This document shows positions 1 through 13,777 of a DNA stretch of 64,000 nucleotides, in pieces (the first letter of the stretch is position 1; each line of letters starts with the position of its first letter). The notes below the pieces were generated by a model. That model did no database searches and was not told the origin of the DNA. It saw only the letters and a program-made list of their open reading frames with translations. This DNA is from Adineta ricciae (Eukaryota > Rotifera > Eurotatoria > Adinetida > Adinetidae): contig CAJNOJ010000051.1 of the NCBI GenBank assembly GCA_905250025.1, positions 429,541 to 493,540 on the forward strand, read 5' to 3'. Made by a program: the position numbers and the translations under genes.

Positions 1-2436
<2,436 letters not shown>

Positions 2437-2532
2437 ATTCAAAAGCATTAACAGACAGACGCATTTACATATATAGATCATTCTCTTATTTTTCTGTACA
2501 ATTTGAATACAACTATATTTTTTTCTCAATAG

Positions 2533-2546
2533 AATAAATCAATAAA
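2533..2546 (+). terminator. Polyadenylation signals of MCM6
   Basis: Two AATAAA hexamers (2533-2538 and 2541-2546) lie about 100 bp after the MCM6 stop codon, before the next gene starts at 2777. They are the expected cleavage/polyadenylation signals. No transcript data were available. Confidence 0.55.
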
Positions 2547-2776
2547 AATTGTGGGGTAGAAAGATGTGAGATAAATCAGTCTTCATGCCGATCGGCTGGA
2601 TAGATGTCGCTTTATTCAAAAACCACAATGTCTGACTATATATATACTAGAGATTCTATAAACCAATCAGAAGACGCTGGAATGTTATTGCTCATGTTGG
2701 ATGTCATTTCTCCCTAATAGAGTTATTTAAATTGACAACAACATTTTGGATTGAGCACACTTTTTAACTCGTTGAC

Positions 2777-5133
2777 ATGTCTTTACTCGATCAGAACTGG
2801 GGTGGTTCAGGCGGTGGTGATGAAGACGCACTCGATGATAATCAACAGGGTAGACAAGTAAAATGAAATCGATCATTGAAAAACGAAAAGAAAATTGATT
2901 TTCTCTTAGATTTTAACATCACGTGATGGTACACTAATGCTAATTGAATGTGCATCGGAAATGTTTGAATCACTAGCAAATGCTATGAACACCGCGTCAT
3001 CAAATAGTGATGATGACGATGATCGAGAATTAACAACAGGATTTCAAGTCGTCATGCGTGCTTGTCAAAGATTCTACCAATCGAAAATAATATCAAACGA
3101 CAAAGATCTCAGTGGAATTATTCTCTACGGCACTGAGAAGAATAAAAATGCATTCGATTTCAACCATATCTATATCTTACACGAATTAGCTCAACCATCA
3201 GCTGAGCGTATCATTCAGTTAGAAAATTTGTCGAAGAAAGATACGTTTCAAAAGACTTACAAGGATCTGTTTGGTTCAACACAATCCAAAGGTTATTCTT
3301 TAAATGAAGCACTATGGACATGTTCAAATCTATTTTCTAATTCTCCTCAACGCTTAACTATTAAACGAGTGTTTATATTTACATGTAATGATCAGCCGCA
3401 TGCCTCAAATCTTACCTTAGAACGACAAGCTAAGCAACGTGCGAAGGACTTAAACGATGTTGGAATACAAGTCGAAGTGTTTCCCATCCTAACTGAAACG
3501 CGAACGACATTCGATTACAAGAAATTCTTTCAAGATGTTCTTATGTTAAGTGATGATGAGTTAGAATTACGAAACAGTCAAGCACCAACCGGAAGATTGA
3601 ATGAACTATTAAAATTAGTCTATTCAAAAGAACATAAGAAACGTGCTTACTGTACAGTACCATTTTCGTTAGGAACAGCTTCAGATGGAACACCATTGCA
3701 ACTGTCAGTCTCGGTGTTCAATATGGTAAGTAATTTGGATGGGTTCTCTAACGAGAAATTGCCATGTTCAATTATAGGTTCGTCCATGCACTAAACCGTC
3801 CAAAATTAAATTAGATATGAAAACAAACATGGAAACAAAAACAGTAACAAAACATTACCTTCCCGAAACAGGTTCGTAGTCATCTATGCTTTGCAAGGTC
3901 AGTTTTTGCCAATTTGAGTTTTGTCATTATATTTCTAGCGGAGATTCTTATGCCGTCCGATATACAATACGGTATCGATGTTTCAAATCGTCGTGTCCTG
4001 TTTGATGGCGATGAAATCAAAGCAATCAAGAAGTTTAGTGATCCCGGTTTTGAAATTCTCGGTTTCAAAAATCTATCTTGTTTATTACCACATCATTATG
4101 TGAAACCCGGTCATTTTATCTATCCCGATGAGAAATACGTAGAGGGAAGTGCATGTCTATTCAACGCGTTATTGAAGAAGTGTTTAGAAAAACAAATGTT
4201 TATCCTGTGTCAGTTTACTGCTCGTCGGAGCACTCCACCACGTCTGGGTAAACTCAGAACTCGTATGTAATCATTGTAATGTGAGTTTTCTTCGTTATCT
4301 CTAGTGGCGCTCATTCCTCAAGCGGAAGAAGTCAATAAAAAGGATCCCTCTGATCGTATCGCATCCAATGGTTTTCATGTGCACTATTTACCTTATGCTG
4401 ATGACATTCGAACGTTGCCGAAGAATGATGTAGCGCGCGTGCCGGATGAACAAGTTGACGTCTTTAAAAACGTCATACGTAATTTGAAATTTAAATATCG
4501 TTCTGATAAATTTGAAAATCCCGCACTGCAAACACTTTGGCGAAATATCGAAGCAGCAGCATTGAATAAGGACAAACCCGAAGAATTCGTCGATCTCACA
4601 ATCCCCAATGAAGAAAATCAGAATGAAAAAGTTGGCTCATATATAACAGAAATAAAACAAATGTTTTTTCCACCCGATTATGTTATGGGTGTTACCAAAC
4701 GATCCTCAACTAAACGGAAGGTACGTGTAATGCGCTCGCTGCATTCTAGAGAAATGCAATGTCGTGGTCTACTAAAAACAACTAAAGACATAGCACAATC
4801 TTAGTCACTGCTATTTAATTATAACTACTAAAAATAGGTGTAAACTACTTTGGTCTTTAGGCTGACTCGGCTGCTACTTCGTCGAGTACAAAAAGAAGCA
4901 AGTCGGATGAGAATGTTGATGTGGAAGCTGCTGCACGCAATAATTTGGTATGAAGCAAAGAAATAGATGAAAGTATGAGTAGTCGTTAATCTTTCTTCTT
5001 TCTATTTTAGTTACCGAAATTAACTGTGCCAATATTAAAGGATTATTGTAAGGAGAAGAATTTGAAAGCTACAGGTACAAAAAAGCAAGACTTGATTGAT
5101 GCAATAGAACAATATCTCTCTATTGCAACATAA
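2777..5133 (+). CDS. XRCC6: Ku70 subunit of the Ku DNA end-binding complex
   Basis: Ku70 pairs with Ku80 to form a ring that binds broken DNA ends and starts non-homologous end joining in the nucleus. Seven exons (2777-2857, 2910-3725, 3778-3871, 3939-4247, 4305-4720, 4861-4947, 5011-5133) give 641 residues; human Ku70 has 609. The order is the usual one. An N-terminal von Willebrand A-like domain contains SKIISNDKDLSGIILYGTEK. The beta-barrel/bridge core contains SDIQYGIDVSNRRVLFDGDE and YRSDKFENPALQ. A basic linker rich in K, R and S follows, then a C-terminal SAP domain (LPKLTVPILKDYCKEKNLKA). All six introns keep phase. The start at 2777 precedes a short acidic, Gly-rich leader as in other Ku70 proteins. 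An AATAAA lies at 5217-5222. Confidence 0.94.
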
Positions 5134-5216
5134 AATACGCTTTGTTGCTGACCAGTGAGTATCAATAGACATCATTGTTTTAATCAAATGAATATAAAAT
5201 CTGTGTTTTTTAATGA

Positions 5217-5222
5217 AATAAA
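5217..5222 (+). terminator. Polyadenylation signal of Ku70
   Basis: An AATAAA hexamer sits 84 bp after the Ku70 stop codon in AT-rich sequence. No other hexamer lies closer. Confidence 0.5.
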
Positions 5223-5585
5223 GAATATATTATTTTATTTTATTCAAAGTCCCGTCTTTTTTTTTCTTTTGATCCGCATACATTTTTACACTCACATTCC
5301 GATGAGATAATAATCGCACGTAGATTAAGAAGATGAATATCTCATTTTTACACTTGTATTAATCTCGAAACGAGAGAATGTGATTAATGAAAGAAAAAAA
5401 ATGCACTTAAGTGATAATAACATCAAGTAATCTTTTGATCATTGCTATATAATCATACTGCTATCGGGGAGATTCTTTGTGTGTGCGTGTGCGTGTCGCC
5501 GCTTGATTCTTTTTTCCTTTTTTTCCTCCTTTGCTTTTATATTCTTTCTTCTTGCTTGCTTTACACTTTGAATTCAGATCTAATA

Positions 5586-7171
5586 ATGTCTCACCAAACA
5601 AATTCATCAGCAGGATTAACAGGTACCGCGGATTCGAGTCTGTCGTCATCTGTTGGTGAACACCCAAATGCAATCACTAACCGGTATGCTAACAAAAGAA
5701 AACCATTGTTAACAAGACTATTTTTTATTCTTCGAACAGATTTTACACTTATGAACGTGTTGAAGAAATTGTCGGTTTTATACAAAAATTAGTAACAACA
5801 AAACCTGAAATAGCGATTATTTGTGGATCAGGTCTCGGCGGACTCGCAGAATTAGTTACCGACAAAATTGTTGTGCCGTACGCCGATATTCCACATTTTC
5901 CACGTTCGACAGGTGAGTCAGAAACAAAAGCGGAAGAACTCGAAATGCAATCTCTTCTTCGATGAAATCTAGTGGTGGGTCATCGTAGTAATCTCGTCTT
6001 TGGAAATTTAAATGGTCTTTATGTTGTTTGTATGCAAGGTCGCTTTCATCCTTATGAAGGATATACAACAGCAACGGTAAAGTTCTTTTCTTCGAATGCA
6101 CTCGCTCATACATGAGTAATGAGAGGTATTCCGTTTCACTCAAATGATATTTATAGATTTATCTACATGTTATTAAAAGATTGATGATTACGAATAGGTT
6201 CTCATAAGTTATTTCCTCCTCTTACTACTTACGATAATCACAAATAAATACTAGGGTGTTAATTCTGATGATCTAATCAAAATAGAGATTGCTATTGGCT
6301 TTTTAGTGTGCTTTTCCCGTACGAGTCATGCGGATGCTCGGTGCGCATACGCTGATCGTTACTTGGTATGTTATTATCTAATATCATATTACGTTTCTAC
6401 CATTCGAAATATCGTTCTTAAGTGCTGCGGGTGGTGTGAATAAAGGCTTTAGCGTTGGGGATATTATGTTAATCAAAGATCATTTAAACTTTCCGAACTT
6501 AGCTGGTAATAATCCTCTAATTGGTCATAATGACGAACGGTAAATAAACGTCGAAGTGTTCTGTCTAGTTTAATCATAACTTTTCTCTTCAATACTTTAG
6601 ATTCGGTAGGATATTTAACTGGGTAAACACGTTCTAGATATCATTTGTTTCCAGGACCGCGTTTTCCGCCTGTTGGTCATGCATACGATCGTGCTTACTT
6701 ATTAAAAATGAAAGAAGTGGCTAAGAAACATAATGTTGAATTGCGCGAAGGAGTCTACTGTGGATTAGGTATTTCAAATTGCTTTTTTTATGTTTATAGT
6801 AGAAATATCTACATATTGAAATTTTTTTAAATGTAACCTTAGGTGGACCGTGTTATGAAACCATCGCCGAAATTAACATGCTCCGAATACTCGGCGGTGA
6901 CGCTGTCGGTAAGTAAAAGCATTTCCTGTCGATTCCGCATTGCTTAATACTTGCTGCAGGCATGTCTACCGTTCACGAAGTGACATTGGCTGCTCATTGT
7001 GGTTTTCGCACACTTGGTCTGGCATTAATAACAAATAAATGTCTGTCGGATTACAATACAACATATGAACCTGTGCACGAAGATGTCATTCGTATAAGTG
7101 AATTGAAAGCCAATGAATTACAACAGTTGATCTTCGATTTCGTTGGTTTTATTAAAGATCATCGTACATAG
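5586..7171 (+). CDS. PNP: Purine nucleoside phosphorylase (trimeric type)
   Basis: This enzyme splits inosine and guanosine with phosphate to a free base and ribose-1-phosphate in cytosolic purine salvage. Nine exons (5586-5683, 5740-5912, 5973-6076, 6307-6365, 6423-6539, 6601-6605, 6655-6768, 6843-6908, 6960-7171) give 315 residues; the human enzyme has 289. Visible family motifs are ICGSGLGGL (phosphate loop), [15 protein letters not shown], the ETIAE glutamate that binds the base, GMSTVHEV, and ITNK, whose Asn marks a 6-oxopurine enzyme. Exon 6 is only 5 nt; without it the frame is lost before PRFPPV. The usual Asn of the TNAAGG motif reads as Cys, its codon split across the intron at 6366-6422. 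The first 30 residues are Ser/Thr-rich and poorly conserved. Intron 3 (230 bp) is unusually long for this region. Confidence 0.92.
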
Positions 7172-7422
7172 ATGAATCTGTCGCAGGCAAAGAACAAATA
7201 AAAAACATTTCATTCCTTTTGATTTCTTTTTTTTCCTGTTGCCGTCCTTCATTACATCCTTTTCTTCACTTGATTCTCAACAGCCGGTGTCAGACCAATA
7301 TTCGTGTTTGAAGTTTTTCTCTCTTTGTAACGCTATTGTCTTTGTGAATATCTATGTGAAACAAACATACAAACAGGAAACAAGTCACAATTTGTTACTC
7401 TCTTTAGATGTAGAAAAGACTC

Positions 7423-10374
7423 ATGTCCGATCAATTAACTCACGGTAGATTGATGATCTTTGATCTGCTGTCGAATTTCTCTTCATAACGTTTTTCAGTG
7501 AAATCTGTGTTTCATAAACGATTTGCACATCTTTCATCTGCAATTACCAATCGGTTATGGCTAAATGCACATACCAATTATGATTGTGATGTTTTATTGA
7601 CCTTTCCGGCACGGGTCGATGACAATGTCATCGTTTGGTTTCTGGAGAAATTCCTTCAACTTGAACCTGATGTTCGCATATCAATTAAATATCATTTCAC
7701 TACAGGTAAATTCAGCGGCTCTCTTCAGTTGTAGTCATGATCGGTTATATAGGTGTTTATGGGTTTTATTTAACTTTTACTTACGAACGGTAAGAGTTTG
7801 ATCGAAGAAATTCTTTCCATTTTTGTGTGTGTGCGTGAAGGATTTTGAAGGGTGCTGACGCTCTTCAATTAGAAAAACCGATTAAACAAGAATTTGGCGG
7901 CGGTTATCAAATATTCTTGTTCGACGAATTAGAATTTTATCAAGGTAAAGGAATATATGACTCTCGTCTTCAGTGCAATTTCTGTGTGCATATTTTCACA
8001 TCCAGGTGTCGAAGATGAAGATAAGTTCTTTAGCACTCAAGAGAGGCAATCTATTGTTCTTCATCTTCTTTATTCAATGAGAATGAATGAAACTCAACTT
8101 CTTAATGGAATTAAATTTAAAGTTGATCAATCATTAAGTAAACATCTGTGTTTCTATGAATTCCAATTGATAACACTAGGCATGCGTTATTTAGTTCAAC
8201 GCGGTTTAGAGAAAAACGTAATTCGACAAATCATTCCGTTGCACAATAAAGCACAATTAAATCATTTGAGGGAGACATGGGTGTGGCCAAAGAATGTTTT
8301 CAAGCCGCAACCGATCGGTATGTCAAGACAACATTGAGACTAATTCGATCTAAATGATCGATTTTCAGAGGACATTCGACAATATTTCGGAGTGAAAATC
8401 GCACTCTATTTCTGTTGGTTAAGGTAAAGATAAAAAAAACGAATTTATTGATGTGTTCATATTCATTTTCGGTAGCTTTTATACAAAAGCACTCTGTCTA
8501 CCGGCTGCTTATGGTGTTTATATTTGGTATCATACCGGACAAAGTCAGGTTGGAATCAACGCTCAGAATCAATACTTGTTTTAATGAATCGTTTAGGAAC
8601 TTGATGATAAACTCTTTGTCATTAATTCGTTTTTAAATATCATTTGGGCTACGGGATTCTTGATCTTTTGGCGACGACGACAGGCTGAATTAGCTTATAA
8701 ATGGAATACACTCGATATGGAACAACTAGAAGAAACGCGAGCGACATACAAAGGTGAATTACGACGATCACCCGTCACTGACAAATATGAGCCGTATTAT
8801 CCTGTATGGAAGCGCGTAGCATTTCGCTGTTTGGTAACCATTCCACTATTAATGATCAACCTTGTTCTCGTTTCGATCTCTATTGTTCTTATCATCCGTT
8901 TTCAAAGCTGGATTGATCGACAATTAAAGGCAGGCCGATTACCATGTAAGAGTACCATTTTCAAACGATCTGTTTTTATTTACTTTCTTTTTCATTAGCA
9001 TTAATGTCACTCACGGAATTATTTCCGAAGATATTATTAGCTCTAGTCACGACGATTTTCGATGATGTCTATAAACGTGTTTGCCGTTGGTTAACAGACA
9101 AAGGTACGAAGATATTCAAGAAAATCCTCGATTGACTCGCCCATTCTCTTAGAAAATTATCGAGAGCAACGCGTACATGACAATCAAATGATAGCAAAAA
9201 TGTTTGCTGTAAGTTCCACATTCACTTCGGAAAGGTCTCCGTTGATCGCGATTTGTTCTGTACAGTGTGCATCTATCAATTCCTACTTGGGCGTGTTCTA
9301 CATCGCCTTTTTCACACACAAATACATTCGATTATCTGACGTAAGTAACTAGAACGAAGAGGATCAATCCATCACTGATTTTTTTTCTACATTCAGCAAT
9401 TGATAACCATTTTTGTTATAAAACAATTCTGGGATCATGTCAAGGTAAGTGAACATCGTGTCGAATTCATTTCATTTCAGACATTTTAGGAAGCAATCAT
9501 TCCATACATTGTGTCAAATACACGTCTATCGGTATTGATTCAAATGAGTAAAAAGGAACACGATCGATATACCGAACGTGAAGAACTTAATAACCATTTG
9601 AAACGCATTCTCGACCAATGGAATACTTCCAAACAAACGAAAGTCATTGCATTCAATCCGTGTGATTCTCTTCCAAGTTTCGAAACTCTATCATTATCAC
9701 AAGCTGAAATCGAATGTTTACAACCGAAATGGCAAGATTTGTACGAAGATTCTCTCGAATTAGTGGTTCAATTTGGTTATATTATATTCCTTTCGACATT
9801 ATTTCCACTTGCAGCATTCTTCTCTTTGTTGAATAATATTCTCGAAATACGAACGGATGCATTTAAACTATGCATGATCTATCAGCGACCGTTTTCGCAA
9901 CGTGTCAAAGATATTGGCCATTGGCAGGTAGAGAAAGATATTCCTACTTATCCGAATAAAAAGTTGCCTTTCTAAAGAAAATTATGGAATATATGATCGT
10001 TGCAGCGATTATCATTAATTGTATATTCTGTTCTATTCGCGGAGTCTTCCGCCGAATGGTGCCTGGTCTTCCATTCGCCGCGGAAATCTTCCTACTCGTT
10101 TGTATTGAGGTTTGTTAATTAAACTATTGGTTTGCACGGAGAACAATTCGATCGAACCTTTTAGCATTTATTGGTCTTGTTTTGCAAAACAATCCGATCA
10201 AATATTGAAAGTGTACCATATTGGGTGAGAGTTGAAAAAGCTAAAATGGAATATCGCCGACGAGAAGCATTGAAAGTAAGACATGAATTTGCTGTTGGTT
10301 TTCTCTGCATATCCGCATTTTAGAAACTGGAATGCGATGCTTTGCATAATCAATCTCATGGCAACGACGAATAG
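7423..10374 (+). CDS. Anoctamin-8-like (TMEM16H) membrane protein
   Basis: Anoctamins are ten-helix membrane proteins acting as lipid scramblases or ion channels; ANO8 tethers ER to plasma membrane. Sixteen exons give 724 residues: 7423-7444, 7499-7705, 7753-7789, 7841-7944, 8006-8317, 8369-8423, 8476-8548, 8597-8945, 8999-9103, 9153-9208, 9266-9340, 9397-9444, 9490-9927, 9978-10109, 10165-10275, 10324-10374. Similarity to ANO8 is strong at DCDVLLTFP, LKGADALQLEKPIKQEFGGG, YFGVKIALYF, AELAYKWNTLD, NNILEIRTDAFKLC and RPFSQRVKDIGHWQ. It fits ANO8 better than ANO10 because of the N-terminal TFP and GADAL motifs. Human ANO8 (1232 aa) has long acidic and proline-rich inserts; here the central loop is short and the tail ends soon after the last helix. 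The seven-codon first exon follows an in-frame TAG, which supports the start but leaves it the weakest part of the model. Confidence 0.88.
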
Positions 10375-10507
10375 ACAAAGAATTTAAAATGTATCTCTCA
10401 GTCATTTGTATATGATCTTCAAATAAATGAATCAATTTATTCCAGCTTCGTCTAAGAAAATGTAATAGATCTCTTTTGAAGATCAATGTTCGAGAATCAC
10501 TTCGAAT

Positions 10508-12986
10508 TTAGGATGTTAATTTCTTTCGTCGGATGTAGATTTGATCGAAGTAATGACACAGAGTTTGCTTTTCATAAAACAATCTTTTCAGACTGAAGAG
10601 CTCATTATATTTTTTGACAAGTTTCTTTTTGGTGAGATACAGTTTAGATAGATTACCGAACTCGACGGGCGAATTGACTTTCAATCTCTGCCAATGATGC
10701 ACTTCGTTTGAATTGTTTTTTGTTTCCACTTCAAGTTGGTTGTGTAGATTTGTATATCGATGAGATACGTATTGAGAATGAGTACATTCATAGCGTTGTT
10801 GCGATTGAAATCTCATCGATTGCTGCAATCGATTGTTAGAAGCTTGGAGATAATGATAATATTTGCGCAAAAGATTCAGATCAGATTTTAACTGTTCGAT
10901 GATTTTCGCTGAAACGACGCAAATGTTTCGTTTATAGTAACTATTGATACATACCTTTATTTCGATTTTGCTCAGTTAAACGTTTGATTCCGTTGTATAA
11001 GAATGGTAACTGATTGTTGACAATCGTGTGTTTTTCTCCAAGTAATTGCAGTACAAAACTTAACCGTTCGTACTCTTGTTGTAATTGCATGTTTTCATTG
11101 TTCAGGGAAGAGAATATCCCTTTCAAATCTTGATAACTATGTTCGGATTGTTGCAGATTGTCATTAAATATTTTTATTCTGGCTCTGGTTTTTTCTCCTT
11201 CGACTTGATACTGTTGTAATAGACCAGTTTCTTTCATAAGAATTCGATCGAAATCTTTGGTATGCGAAGTTAATTTAGAGCTGATCATTTTATAATAGGG
11301 AATTTTCGCTTCATTCTGTTTTAAACCCATCTCTAATTGACGATGGTTGATTGCGTGATGGGCGAGTTGTTGTTGATAATGTGATATTTCTTTTATTACT
11401 GGTCTTTCATCTGCTGAGAGCTTATGAATCTTTTGTGTATATGACAACACTTTCGTTTTGCTTTCATTCACTTTCCGATGTTGATTTTGAAGTTCAGCAT
11501 GGATGATCGACTGGTAGTGTTCTAAATTTGATAATTCTTTGGTGACGAAACTAATCTGATGCTCATGGGAATGAATCTGATCATTTTGTCGATGGATTTG
11601 ATTTGTTAGTTTATTGGTTTCGTTTTTGATTAGGTCAAGTCGCTGGTCATGAATTGTAACTACAAACTTTAATTGAACGAAATCTCTCAAATCAAGACAA
11701 GGAAGATTTACTGCTTTTTTGCAAAGTGTGCGTCAGTTCTTGCTGTTTTCTATGATCGGTTGTCAGTTGTCGATAGGAATACTGTAGATCTTTGAGATCA
11801 TGTTTCGAATGGATAAGACTCGTTTTTAATAAGCGAGCTTTTATCATGGCTTGCTTGATTGTCTCGAGTATTTCTTGTTGATTGTTTGACATTTGAGTTT
11901 TTTCTTTATCAATAATTCGAATCTGATCGTGAAGCAGTTGCCGATGTTGCACAACTTGTATTTGTTCAAATTCCAATTGCTCAAGCTGCTGATCTTGCTG
12001 CTGAATCGATTGCAGTAGATTCGATAATTGACTTTTGTACTTTGTTCGACTGATCATCAGGAAGGTTAAGTCTTGTTTATATTTATTGAGTTTCACTTGA
12101 TAAACAATTGTTGACTTGTGATGCATTTCAATATACGTTTGCACTTGAAAGATAAGCTTTAATATATGTTGAATCTCCTCGCTGATGGACTTATAATTGA
12201 TTAGTAATGTTTGAACATCTTTTACGTTGGCGAGAAGATCATTGATCCGTCGAGTGGACTGCTCATGAGTGTAATCATTGATCTGTTGTTGTGTCTTGAC
12301 TTTCGTGTTTGTTTCGTTGATATCCTGTGTCGTTTGTAGGATATCGGTACGAAATTGCTCAAGAGATATCTGAATTTCTTTCACTTTCAGCAATAAACTC
12401 GCGTGTTCTTTTTCGATCAAGGTTAAATTCGCTGTTTGCTCATCTTTTTCTAATTCAGTAAGATTGAGTAGCTTTTGCAAATCTTCGTAAACTAACTCTT
12501 GACTAATCGTGAGTCCTGTTACTGTTTCGAAGATGTGCCACAGACGCGATGTTGTAGCTCGGAGAGTCTTCAAAAAAAGAAATTAGAGCGAGCGTCTGAA
12601 AGAAATTCGAATATAAACTTGAACAGTATGCCATGTGTCTAGTTCTTTGCTTTTAACATTCGTTAAGATTTGATTCAGCTCGTGAAATTTCGTCTGGAAT
12701 GTCTTCAACGTTCTCTGATCGATAGTACGAAGTTCATTCGCATAGTTAAGCTTTGTGTAATTTGCATCGAGGTCAGTTTTCAAGCGTTGGATTTCTTTGA
12801 GAAGAAAGTTCTGTGAATATTTCAATTGTTGACCTGAAGAGTTCAAATGATTATCCGAGTTTCACGCTTCTTTTCTTACAACAGACCAATCTGTTCGCTT
12901 TCATGAACTAAATGATTAATATCAACATCTTCGAATGAATCACTAATGCTCTTTAACTGTTTTATTTCATGAGAAAAGTCCTCCAT
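10508..12986 (-). CDS. Long coiled-coil protein, unidentified
   Basis: Five exons on the minus strand (12986-12887, 12833-12619, 12567-11712, 11659-10955, 10908-10508) join to a 758-residue protein. Almost all of it is heptad-like, Gln-, Lys-, Leu- and His-rich coiled coil with no enzyme motif, signal peptide or membrane segment. Every junction keeps phase. The first intron needs the less common donor GTCTGT; the nearby GTAAG donor would break the frame. If that exon is wrong, translation could begin at 12846. The look is that of ciliary or cytoskeletal CCDC proteins, but I cannot assign a family. It is convergent with the anoctamin gene (stop codons 133 bp apart) and starts 49 bp after the end of the Mpo1-like gene upstream. 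Confidence 0.75.
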
Positions 12987-13034
12987 GTGAATATTATATC
13001 TATCTAAAACGCGCGCAATCGAAAAGAATCGGAA

Positions 13035-13523
13035 TCAATAGTCAATGCCGAAATATTTGAAAGCGTGAACCAATGTCCAAAGAGGGCCGATAAGAAGGAA
13101 TTGCAGATCTTTGAAGAATGCTGGTTTCTTGCCTTCAATTTCGTGACCAACGAATTGTCCGATCCAAGCGAGAATGAAAATAATCAATGCCAAACGAAAA
13201 ATTCGAACATGAGTCTTTTCCATCACGACCAACGATGTAATCACGAAAAAGAAGATGATCGTCATGGCAATTGCCAATGGAGGCGAAAGATTCCAATAGA
13301 AAGCCAAGATCGGTGCGAGTATAAGGGAGGGATTGACGAGTCCAACTTGACCAATGGAAATTGTATTACGAATATGTTTTGGTACAATCGGCAAACACCA
13401 AAGCATCGCGAAAAGTGTGAATGTTATTGTTGGCACACATATCTTATGTATGAGAATATTGATTGGATTTTGATGTGATAATGAATATTCGTCTAGCCAG
13501 GCAGTTAATTCTTTTCCAGGCAT
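13035..13523 (-). CDS. Mpo1/DUF962 family ER membrane protein
   Basis: A 162-residue single-exon protein of the DUF962 family. Its yeast member Mpo1 is an iron-dependent dioxygenase that shortens 2-hydroxy fatty acids from phytosphingosine breakdown at the ER. Visible features are the N-terminal HQNPINILIHKICVP, with the conserved His residues of a putative metal site, four hydrophobic helices, and the hallmark WIGQFVGHEIEGKKPA near the C-terminus, followed by FLLIGPLW. The length is typical of the family. The start sits just after a possible splice acceptor (CTAG), so a short 5' exon cannot be excluded. An antisense open frame of 137 codons across it is a shadow. Confidence 0.85.
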   Translation of the reverse strand: MPGKELTAWLDEYSLSHQNPINILIHKICVPTITFTLFAMLWCLPIVPKHIRNTISIGQVGLVNPSLILAPILAFYWNLSPPLAIAMTIIFFFVITSLVVMEKTHVRIFRLALIIFILAWIGQFVGHEIEGKKPAFFKDLQFLLIGPLWTLVHAFKYFGIDY

Positions 13524-13777
13524 CTAGAATGAATCATAATTATTTAATTTTTCATTTTTTGTTTGATTATTATCGATCACATGAGAAGCATTTTTGTTGC
13601 CAGGAAGTTATTAGCATAGTAAAATAAAATCGTATAAGTGTTTATCTGACAAAAAAAAAAATCAAAAACCTATTTCAAAAATTAAAATTATTTCGTCGAC
13701 CGCGTTTTGCTTTGGGTGTATTTCTGAAAGAGACAAATATCTCATTAAGTATTCGAACTTCGTCGCATGTCCTTCGC

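Noticed and set aside
13065-13478. A 137-codon plus-strand frame
   Set aside because: It is antisense to the Mpo1-like gene, Cys/Asn/Glu-rich and without family features; it is the complement of a membrane protein.
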